From positions 1-36,693 of IMG/VR virus record IMGVR_UViG_3300008448_000282: a stretch of 36,693 nt of DNA; one strand, given 5' to 3'. Origin of the DNA: a virus. This document shows positions 1-12,000 of this stretch, piece by piece (position 1 is the first letter of the stretch; the number at the start of each line of letters is the position of its first letter). The notes beneath the pieces are model-generated. The model was not told where the DNA came from and did not search any database. It saw only the letters and a program-made list of their open reading frames with translations. Position numbers and translations under genes: made by a program.

Positions 1-3000
1 TTTGCATTTGCTCTTTGGAAAACAGAAGTTGTATAATAGTCTGCTAAGTTAGGCATTTTATCTATAGCAGACAATGTTTCGTTATAAATAGTTAAGAAAT
101 CCTCATAAGGAAGAAGTGTTGTGAAAGAAACAGGAGAAGTGGAAAGACCACTCTGTAATACAGCAAGTCTTAAAAACTTACTGCGTAATTGTGGATTTGT
201 TTCTTTTAAGTTGTTAATCAATTCGTTAAATGAGAAAATGATTTGATTTTGGTCATAGGTTTTGTTTCCCTTACCCACTATTTCCAAATTATCTGGAACA
301 CCTTCTTTAAATCCAGGACGCAATTTAAATGAATTGATTAATATGTTGTTAAATAAAGGATGTTCTTTGTCCTCCTTCACCTTTTTAACAAATTCCATAA
401 TCTCTTTGGCAGCACTAGCTTTCCCATCCTTACCAAGAAGGATAGTTTCTACTTGTGTATTAACTTGTGTATTTGTCTGTGTAGCCCAATCAAAAAGATC
501 ACTTACAGCTTTTCTTGCTATTTTAACAAAGTCTCTATCATTCTCAGTGACATAAGGTAGTAGAACAGCTTCCAACACCTCTCTTGTAGAAACTGTTGTA
601 GGATCTTCAGAAGGTCTGTCTGAAATTAAGAATGTTGCAAAGGCATCTCTTACATTGAAAATAGCATCTTTTAGCTTTCCAACAAATGACTTTTGTAACA
701 AACCATCTACAGCAGGGATAATGTTATTGTTCTCATCTAGAGAAGAAAGGATAGTTTGTCTGCCTTTTTGCAGTTGCATTTTCTTTTTAAAGATAATGAA
801 AGGATCGTTAATTGTAGCTGTGTCAAAGTTAGACCCCTGAGTTACATGCAATAAGTGCTCAGCCATCTTTGCGTATTTCAAGAACTCTTTCAGAATAAAC
901 TGTTGTTGCACCTTTTGTAAATCTGTCAACTCTGCCTTCTTTCCAATCTGATTATACTTAAGCATTTTGAAAAGGGCATCTTCTGATGGAATTTCTGTAG
1001 GTTCAGCAATATCTTCTGATTGAGGAGAATATGCATCTAACACATCACTAATAATTCTATCATTAAATAACCATGTATATCCAGAGCTTTCAATGTTTCT
1101 TAATAAATCACGAACAATAGGTTGGTTCATGAAGTATCCTACAGATCTAATAGGCACACCAAGCTTAACTAAAAACAGCCATGTAGAAGCAACATTTGGT
1201 GTAGCTCTAAGCTGCATAATCCAAGGACCTTTAGAAATATCCACATATCCATCAATAAACTGACCAATGACATCAGAAATAAAGTTTCTTTCCTTTTTTT
1301 CTTCATTAGCATCTCTACTCATTGAAAGTGTAGGACGCTTTTTACCATTTACAACTACTGAATTATATTCTCTAAACTTAACCTGGGCATCTCCCAAATA
1401 CTTCTTATCCGTAAGACTTATTCTATCGGATTCTAAAAGATCATCGTTTACAAAGAACAAACCTCTTTGGCTCTGAGCATGGTTTGTTTGTGCAATAGCT
1501 GCAATACCAATAGCATATTTACCTGTTACAAACGCATGTCTTAACTGAGACATGAAGTTTCTTTTTAACATGTTTCCTACAGAGGTGTAGTCAAACTGAG
1601 CTTCTTTTGTCTCATCTAGAATGTCCTTTGTAATCTGTTTCATCTGATCAGCAGAGTTTGCTTTAACCAGATTATCAAAGTTAAGAGGATGTGACACTAA
1701 TTCCTCCATAGATTCTATGTATGCATTCTCTAATGATTGGGAGTACTTTTTGTTTTTAAACTCGTCTGCAAGAACTTCTTGTATATCAAAATCTGTAAGC
1801 TTATCAATATCTTTTCCAAGCTTCTCCATTTTATCAATAAAGAACTGTTCAACAACTCTTACAGGAATTTGATCATCTACTAACTCATCAGCAAACATTT
1901 CCTTAAATATAGGAACCCATTTAGCTCTAGTTTTATCTGTTGACTTTCCAAGACTAAGCTCTCCAAAAAGAGTTTGTAAATTGGTTGTAGAAATTTTCTT
2001 TGCTTCTTTTCTATCTATTTTACTTTGCAGAATGTTATAGAAAAGATCCTTAAATTTCTCTTTAGCTTGTTCTCCAAAACCATAAAAAGGAACAACCTCA
2101 AGCTTTCCACCTATCCCAGAGAAGGTGTTTTTGAGATACATAGAAAGTTTATCTATATCAAAGTCAGATCCCACTTTTTTAACAAGGGCTGAAGGAATCA
2201 CTACGTTATCACCAAACTCTTTAGGAAGGAACTGTTTAATTCTAAAGACATCTATTGAGTTTTGTTTCTGTGTAGGAATACGAAATGCTACACCCTTTAA
2301 TATCTTTTGACCTTCTGGGGTTTCATTCAAATACTTTAACAATTCCTCATCAGACATAGGACTGTCAAACCATCTACCCACCATAACCTCACACACACGT
2401 TCGCCATCTTTATTCTCATAAAACTTCAGAAAATCTGATTGGTATGTATTGGTGGATTTTCCTTCTTTGTTTACAATCACCTTAGCCTCTCTAGGTGTTC
2501 CTTCAAACAATGTAGAAGGAATCTGTACCTTTTGACCTCCACTAATCTTTTGAGAAATTACATTCTTGTCAGCAATTGAAAACAGAACATATCTTATCTG
2601 CTGGTAGGCAGGGGTGGCTTCTAGAACCACTTGTCCTTTTGCATATCCTTTAAATGCAGCAAATATGTTAGCATTTACATCTCTTTTAAGGATTTCACTC
2701 TCAAGAGATTCTATGAGTTTCTTAGGATTGGTTAATTTAAAACCTTCCTTTGTTTCTGTTATACCAAGTTTATCAAGAAGATTCTCATATCCATTCTGAA
2801 TCTTTTCTTCAAGAATCTTCTGATTGTTCTTTACAAGTCTGTAGATTTCAGATTTTTCCTTTTCTTTTTCTGAGAGACTTATCCATTTAGCAAATCTAGT
2901 ATCAATGTCTCCACCTGGTTCAAAATCAATAGGTACACCTGCTTCAAGCATGTCCATAGTAACAAGTTTAGTAACCTGTGATCCTTGTGTTACACGCTCA

Positions 3001-6000
3001 TCTTCTTTAGAAGGAACCTCTGTTTGAATACCCATTATGGAGAATGGTATCTTATTTATCTCATTAAACGGTGCATCATTAAATGTTCCATCCTCTTTAT
3101 ATAAAGGTGTAGAAACTGTAGACCCCACCTTTCTACCAGTGTTATAAACAGCATAATCTAAGTTCTGCTCGTCCATCTTTTCAGCAAACTTGACAGCATT
3201 TGATTCTGGGTTTAGCTGATGTGCTATTCTAAAAGAAACAGGCGTAAGTGCAAACTTATCTAATACAATATCGTTGTAATCTTTTCCATCCTCTTTGTTT
3301 CCAGAAACAATAGGTTTAATAGTAGTGTATGCACTTCTTACACCAGGATTGAGCTTTAAGAACTTAGGGAAATCTTGTTTCGCATCTTTTATACCATACT
3401 TCTCTTTTTCAGCTTTTGTAAGAGTTTCAGGCTTTCTCACCATTTTATAATAAGCAACGTCATATCTATATTGATCTTCCTCACGATCATTCCAATTCCC
3501 TGCTTTAATTCTAATCCAGCGATTGGCTTTCATAGAAACAAATCCGCCACCATCTGTTTCTTCAAATGTTTCATCAGGATATAAATCATTAGAAGACATA
3601 ACATCATCTACTGCTGTTGAATTCAGGTAGTTTCTTGACATTTCTGTATATCCAAAATCACCTGGTTTATATCCTTCGTTATATACCTTTTCAATAGAAA
3701 CATTTGCATCATCAGAATCCATAAGAGCCTGTCTTGGAGAACTAAAACTTTTTACACGTTTCAATTCATCCTTGTATTGATAGGGATCTGAATAAAGAAG
3801 TTTATGTAATTCTATATTAGCAATCATGTAATTTACAGAAAGCATCTTTAGATTTCTTGTTAAGTCTTCCTCTGTAAATCCTTCTTTTTCAGCAAATTCC
3901 AAACCTTCTACAACCATCCCTTCTTCTGAGTTATACACTATTTCATATTGTCTTAGCGTATTTTCTACATCCTTAACATCTTCATTTATAAAGTTTTCAA
4001 TAGCAGCATTGATTTCCTTTTCATTGTTCTTGTAGATTTCTTCTGCTGACTTCTTACTTAGTATAATTTTATTATGCAGTTTTTCTCCTAATATAGATTT
4101 GAAAAATCTCAAATCCTTACTGTCTCTACCTGCTATATTAACTATCTTACGACCATCTCTTGAGAGCTCAACTTCAGAAATAAAATAATCTTTGAACAGT
4201 TCGAAAACCTTTTTATATCCTGTGGCTCTAATCATTTCCTCACCAACAAAAGGATCGTCTGAATTATGTAGTTTTACAGCATGTTCAATAGAAGCATCCC
4301 CAGGTACAAGGTTTAAATAATACCCATTTACATTAAGGTTTATTTCTTGTACAAAACGCTCTTTGTAATTTAGCTTAGAGGATTCTTTATTCTTGTTCTT
4401 CTCCTCGTTCACTGTACCATCCACATACGCTGTTTGTAAAATGTCTTCTGTATTAGAGAATCTTTTACCTGTTCCACCATCTATGTTAAATATCTTTCTA
4501 AGAACAAGACTACCTCCACCAGCAATAGGATTTCCGTTTTTAACAGTGCTTACAAAAACATCTGTAAGAAGGTAATTGTATGCTGTACCAGCCAACTCAC
4601 TGAAGTTCTTTGCTTTAGAAATAACATCATGTAAATTACTTAATGCATTAGGATTGAGATAGGTTTGTACACGCTCACCATTTAAGTTAAAATACGTACT
4701 CTCAAACTCAGGATTCTCAATAACAGCTTGCACTGTACCAAGTTGCATTAATCTTTTATCTACGTCTAATGTCTTCTTAGTGAGAGATTTAATACCTTCA
4801 TAAGCTGACATACTTTTCTTAATACCGTTAACAGCATCTATGAATAAACTCTTTTGACTGTCTTTCAGTCTTTTAACTTTCTTAATGTCAAAAGGTATTC
4901 CTATCTTATCAAGAAACTGTACATAGGTTTCTAATTTAGAAGGATCTAAATTAACCTTATTTATGTTTGTTGTAGCGTTAAACGTTTTTTCAGTGGTGTT
5001 ATAACTTACATATGGGTTCTTACCATCTCTTATTGTGCCTATGATGTCATTCATGAAATCATATTTAGCCTGGGCAGCAGCACTAGATAGGCTTGAATCA
5101 CCCACAACAACATCTCCTGTAGGAAGAACAAAGACAGTTTTAACATCAGGATTCTGTCCTTTCATCACTTTCCAGAAACCACTCATCAACTGCCAATCAT
5201 GTTTAGCAGTTAGTTTTCCATATTTATCAGTTTCTGTAGGGAGATTCTTTGTAAGTCTTCTGTATAGGGACCAGTAGTTAGGATTGTTTAGAGCAAACTT
5301 CCTAAACTTTTCCAACATAGTGTCTAAGTTGGTAGCATCATAAAGTTCGTTCTTCAGAGTGATGAACACTTTATCTGCAGGAAGAAGAGTGGCACCACCT
5401 ATTGTATTAGGAACTATTTGAGGTTTACCATCTACAATTCTAGAAATAGGAACAGTGGCAAGCAACATTTTAATAGCAGCATTTGCTTTTCTAAATCCGT
5501 CTACCTTTCTAGCATCGATGAAGTCACTTTCTTTAACTTTGTTCTCATCTGTTAATTGAAGATCATCGTTCTCATCAAACTCAATACCGTAAGGCTTTAA
5601 GAAATCCTCATGCTCTTCAATAAACTCTTCCCAATTATCATGCACCTCATTGTAAAGTTTTGCAATAGGTTCCACTTTAGAAGCATGTACTTCTTTTGTA
5701 ATTAAACCCTCATTAAGATCTTTATCATACGAGTCTGCTTTATTTCCTAATACATCAAGTACATTCTCTCTAAGATCATCGTATGTTTCTTTCTTTTTAG
5801 CCCCAAGTTTAGATATTTGGAATATGCTTTGATTGGTCTTACTGAGACTAGACAAAAGGGTGTATGTCATGTGTTGCATGATTTCACCTCTTTGTACACC
5901 AGGAACTCTATCCAGTCTATACTCATCTTCAACTGTTGGAGGAGCATCTTCTATATCAATAATGCCTGTTTTTGCGTAAGATAGATTGGTTTCAAATGGA

Positions 6001-9000
6001 ATATAGTCTTTGTAATATCCATTTCCTATTTTAGCAAATAGATTAGCTGTGTTTGTTTGAGCTTTCACACCAGTGAAAAACTCCTTAATAAAGGATGCAA
6101 GATCAGCAAATAGCTTGAGAATGAATGGTTTACCCACTGTAGGTTTTGCAGGAATCTTACCAGACATTACATAGTCTCTAAACTCTTCAGCTAATTGTTC
6201 TTTTATTTCTTGATCTGTAGCTGTAGCATATTCTACTTGTTTACCAGTGAATGCATCTGTGTAAGATCCTTTTCTTGCTCTAAACTCTTTAAGAACAGCA
6301 ACACGTTCATCTGCATCAGCAAACATTTTCCATACAGCCTCAAACACCTCATGGTAGGCTGTACCCACCTCAGCATTTTGATAAATGTAAATAGCTCCAT
6401 CTCTAAACTTACCCCATGCCTGTAAACCATTTGTTGTTCTAAGCACGTTCTTCACTCTATATACAGGAATGTTTGGAAAGTTCTTTTTAAGCCATTGTTC
6501 TAGTTTAGTCCAATTCTCTCCTTCAAATCTATTTGCTTCTTCTGCTAGTTTCAACCTGTATGCCTCATTATCAACATTGTTCCCTTTCTTTCTGTTTGCA
6601 AATGCTCCTCCTGTAGGAGCAGTAGGTTTAGCTCCTTCTAAAGCAGCTAGTTCTTTAACAATATCTTTATATGTTCTTTTTAAACCATACTTTTGCTGAA
6701 GAGCGTTTTGAGCTTCAAACTGGTCTCTTCTTGTTTCAGGTTGTTTAATATTAGTATCCTTATATATAGAATCTATTAAACTTCTTAATCCAGATGTATC
6801 AACAAGTTTCTGTAATTCTTCTTCAGAAATACTCTGAGCATAGTACGTACCTTTGTCATTGAATTTTGACAAAGTTAAATACTGTTTACCATCTCTTTCA
6901 TCAATTGAAATTAACCATTTACCTGTTGGTCTTTCAAACCAAATATAAGATTTATCACCAGCCCTAGGTTCAATTGCTGTTACAGTAGTATCTCCAAATT
7001 TTAAAGGTGTTTTTAAATTGGGATCAGCTGAATCAGCTAGTGTAGAACTATTATACTTATCAGTAATTTGTTTAATGTTATTATATAACCAATCAGCTTC
7101 TTCTGCTGTTAATTGATTAGCTTCTATATCAGAAACTACAGGAGCTGTAGGAGCTGGTGCTGTAGGAGCAATTCCTGTAGAAGGAACTTCTATTTTTACA
7201 GAAGTAGATGCTTTCTTTATTATAGAAGTGACAATAACCGCCCTTGCAAAATCTTTTCCTTTTCCTTTAGCTTTGTCAACAGCATCTTCAACTGTTTCAG
7301 GAATTTCAAAATTTAATGCTCCTCTATCAATTAATTCCTTTTGAACATCAACTGTCACTTTAAATGGTTCTCCTGTTTCCTCCATTTGCTTTTGCATTAT
7401 TTCAGCAAACACCTTACCATCAATTGAAAACTTGACATCTCCAAATGTACCCAATGTCATAGTTTCCATTGTACCATCCAGCTTGTAAGAATTTGTAGCT
7501 GGTTGTGCTGCAGGAGCAGTGGGAGCAGCTTGTGGAGCAGGAGCTGATTTTACAACAGGTTTTTGAGGAATAATGTAATCATCAATTGTGTCATTTAATG
7601 TAAAATATATACCTTCTCTATTTACATCACCTTCTCCTTTAAGAGGTCTGAATTTTGTTGTAAGTGGAATATCCGCACCAGTTCTTTTTTTACCATCAGC
7701 ATCTTTATCTGATAGCAGGTAGGACTGATAATTTTTCCATTCTTTGAATATAGGATTCCCCTCTTTGTCAAGACCTACTATTTCAAAATATGGTTGTTTG
7801 AATTTACCCTCAGCATTAAGAGATGTAGCATTTGCGTTATGGTACATTCCCTCCAGGAGAGCAATTATTGTGTCTCTGTTTTGCTCAAGACCTGTTGGAG
7901 AAAATTCAAAACTTGCACCTCTTCCCGATATAAACAATCTAGTTTCTGTGGTTCCATCAGCTGTAGGAACATCTTCAAAGAACACACTGTTAAATTTAGC
8001 TTCTTTACGTTCTCCTGTTTGAAGATTCTTTGGTATACCCCAATACACCACTGATTTTAACCATGTCATGAGTCTTTGTGATCTATCTGTTTTCACAGAC
8101 CCATCTTCAAGAGAGTTTTTAGCAAGTTGATGAATTACATCATATATGAGAGTGGCTTTTTTGTTGGAAAATTTAGTGTTAAACAATTTAGCCATCCCAC
8201 CAGGAACTTTCAAAAACACCCTACCTAATGGTGTATTGAATGTAACAGATCCATTAGATACAGCATCATTGTTTGTAGCAACAGTGATGAGATGCTTTTC
8301 TGCAAGATCTGCAAAGGTGATTAGTCCAGCATCTTCTGCAGATGTACGAGCATCATGATCTGTTTCTTCTTTCCCACCAGGAGTTATATATGTTACATAC
8401 TTAGGAATACCAAAAGATGCAGATATGCTCTTTGGTTCACCAAGTTCTGTTTCCTTCAGTCTTTCCTCTCTCCACTTAGCATATTGTTCTCTGAGAGCTT
8501 TTTCAACATAATCTGGTGTTGTGTCCCTAAACATTGTTTGTGTCTGACCATCGTAATTTGCTGTAAGCTTAGACTCTGGAAACACTTGAAACACAGCAAG
8601 ATCTAATAGATTTGCACCCTCAGGAATAGGAGCACCAAATTCATCCACAGGTGTGAATGTACCATCTCCATTATCCTGCACCATTACAAGAGCAATAATC
8701 CCATCTGTAGGAATGTTTGTTCCTTCTACAAGCTTATTTGTAAGTCCAGGAATAAGCTGATCTTCTGTATTAGCTGTGACAACTATTCCCTTGATATCAT
8801 CCCTGTTCTCTAGAGAATTAAATCTGAATCCGAACCTATTTGCTCTTTGGTTAAAAGGTTTTTCAGCATCTTTATAGGAAGGAGCCATTGTACTACCTAC
8901 AACAGCCAAATCCTCTTTTTTGGATTCTTGCTGATAGGTTTTAGACTCGCTTACATTATTAGCTACGTCATTACTATTTGTACCAAGTAGTTGAGTTCTT

Positions 9001-12000
9001 AACTCTTGATTCTTCTTAAGTTTTGCCTCTTCTTCTTTCTGTTTCTTTATTCTTTCAGCATATTCCTCAAGAGTGTCTAGCACCTTTTGTTTTGCCATCT
9101 GTTCTATCATCAGACCATCTATTCCTAACTCAAGTTCTTTAATCTGTTCTGTTAAAGATTCCACTCTCTTCGTTAAATCAGGAATTTTCAATTCTTCTCC
9201 AAAAGAATCTATTTGATCCTGTAGTTCCATTACAAGTTCTGTAAATCCAAGCTTTTCAGAAATAAACTGTTTAGCTCCTTCTTCTCCCTGATATTTCTCA
9301 AGGCGAGCTTGTAATTCTTCTACAGAAAGAGGAACATTGGGGTTTTCTTCTTTAATTCTTCTAACAAAATCATTCATTAAAGAAAGAGCATTGTCAAGAG
9401 CACTTTCCACAGACTTTAATAATGACTTCCCAGACTTAATAGCAGTGTCTGTATTATCAATCATTTCTTCAAGACTTCCGATTTGTTCCTTCAACTCACT
9501 TAAGAGTTCTCCACCCTTTTCTGGAAGTTCTTGTGCATTCTGTGCCAAGTCCTGAAAATAAGGAAGCATCAATTCAAGCTCTTCCTTCTCCACCTCTAAT
9601 TGTAAAATTTCAGTTTCAACATCAGACTTTATTTTTGTAAGAGTGTCAATTGTTTTTCTAATAGCTTTTGTAAACTTCTTCCTAGGAAGTCCTTCTTTTG
9701 TTTTAGAAAGATTGTCCAAAGCTTCCACTGTTTCAGAAAGCTTTTTCTTGTTAGACTCTAATTTCTTGTTTATCTCATCAAGTCTACTTTTACTACTATC
9801 ATACAAATCAGCAATTATCTGATTTCTTGTAGCAAGTTTTTCATCTAGAGATACAGGTTCTTTAGATGCTTGTTCAGCTATTTGTGTAAATTTTTTGTTA
9901 GAATATATTTGAGCTACATTATATCCTTCCTTGGGAGAGAATTGATCTCTTGTCACTCTTTTAATAAATTTTCCATCAAAAGATTTGAATGTAAGAGAAT
10001 CATTTGTTTTATCATAAAACAGTCTACCTTCAACTTTTTTACCACCCCCTCTATTATAAGTGAATATATGATCATAGGTTTCTACAAAAAACTTAGCATT
10101 ATCTGTATCAACATCAGCCACTCTTCCCAATGTAATCTTTTCAAATGCCTTTTTACTAACTGTGTGAATTTTACCATCAGGAGTTTGTAATTTTATATTC
10201 CCTTCAGGAGTTTCTTCAAGTATTTTGAACCTGGTGATGTCCAACACCTTTCCTTCAGTTTCTTTTACACTAACTCTTTTTCCAGCAAAATATTCTTCTC
10301 CTACAATAATTTCACCATCACCTTCTTGTGTAACAACCTTAATCCTTGGTCTTTTAGCTATGTCTTCTGGTTTAACAACTTCTTTACTAACTTCTTTATA
10401 CTTTTCTGGAGATTTTAGAATGTCGTTATAGTCATCTATAAACATTCGTCTTCTTAAAACTGATTCAGACAAAGATTCAACTAAATCCACTTTATCTTGT
10501 ACATCATCGTCTGTAGCACTTGTTTCCTTTATTTGATCCTCTATATATTTAATTGTTTCTTCTGATAATTTCGCACCTTTTGTAAGTTTCCCTGTTTTTA
10601 AAAGTTCATCAACCAATGGTTGCGTATCAATTCCAACTATACCAGAATTAATTTCAGGAATTCTTTCATCATAAAATCTAATCTTTGATGCTGCATAAGT
10701 GAGCTTATCTATTACACCATCATCCATTGAACCACTATACTTATCAGAAATAGCAGAATATATTTTTTCTGTAGATTTTACAGTGTTTCTTATTTTGTTT
10801 ATCCTACTAAGAAATTGTTCTCTTGTTTCATTCTTATTAACTATTTCCTCATTTTGAAGTTCACGAAAACCATCGTCATCCATTGCCTGTTTCTCATACA
10901 TCTTTAGTTCGTTCTCAATAGAACTTCCTTTTCCATATTTTACTCTAGGCATAACATATGAGAACAAATAGTCGTTCTCATAATCTTTTTCAGAAAATGT
11001 ATCGTTTGCTTCTATAGCACCTTGTCTAAGTTTTTGAGAACCCATTGCTGCTCCCAAGTATTTAGCCTGATCTATTAAAACTTTCTTTATATTGGTTTTA
11101 TTCAGAGCACTTACAGCGATATCTGTATTTATTCCTTTTTCTCCACCAAGTCCAAACAACCCTTGTTCACCAAGAATACCAGATTTACCAAATCCAAACT
11201 TTGTATTTCCTTGTTCATCTTTGTAAGTACCAATATAACCAGCTTGCTGCATTCCCCCAGAAAGACCTCCAATTAATATACTTTCCAATCCTTCTTTTGT
11301 AGAAATTGCTTCTTCTAAACCCTCACCAAAAACATTTCCTACAGCATTATTAAAATCTTTAACAAAAGACTTAACATTTTCTGCATTATCATATCCTCTT
11401 TGGAAATAATTACTTACGCCTGATTCTATGGCAAACTGAGCACCTTCTTCAAAAGCCTCACTTGGAGCAAATAACAATCTACCAGCACCTCTTACACCAC
11501 TAATTAATTTTCCAGCATATGTTTTAGCAGTGTATTTTTGAAATACATCGCCAACTGTCTCTTGATAAACATCGTTTATTATTGCTCTTTCAGCTTTCTT
11601 CGATGAGTTTAATATCTTAGGGAGAGATATGTAGTTAGTTGCAGTTAGAAGAATTGAGTTCATTCCCCATGTGTACATTCCAATTTTTTTAGAAAAATCA
11701 TTAATTCTTTCTAAATCATCTCCTGTTGGATTGTATCCATATTTTTCTCTAAATTCCTCAATTGCTTTTTCTCTAAATTGATTCATGCTTTGCAATCCTT
11801 CAATAGAAGCCTCTCCAAATGTTCCCATTGTAGAAGTTAAAATTCTATCAGATTGCACTAATGCTGAAGCTGCCTTTTCTCTGAGATATTTACCAGCAGT
11901 CGAATTTAACGCACCCTCAAAAGCAGTAAATTTCTTCAGATTAGGAGCAGTGTTTATTGCAGCTTCTACAGCTGTAGCTGTTTCAAGCCCACGACCAACT

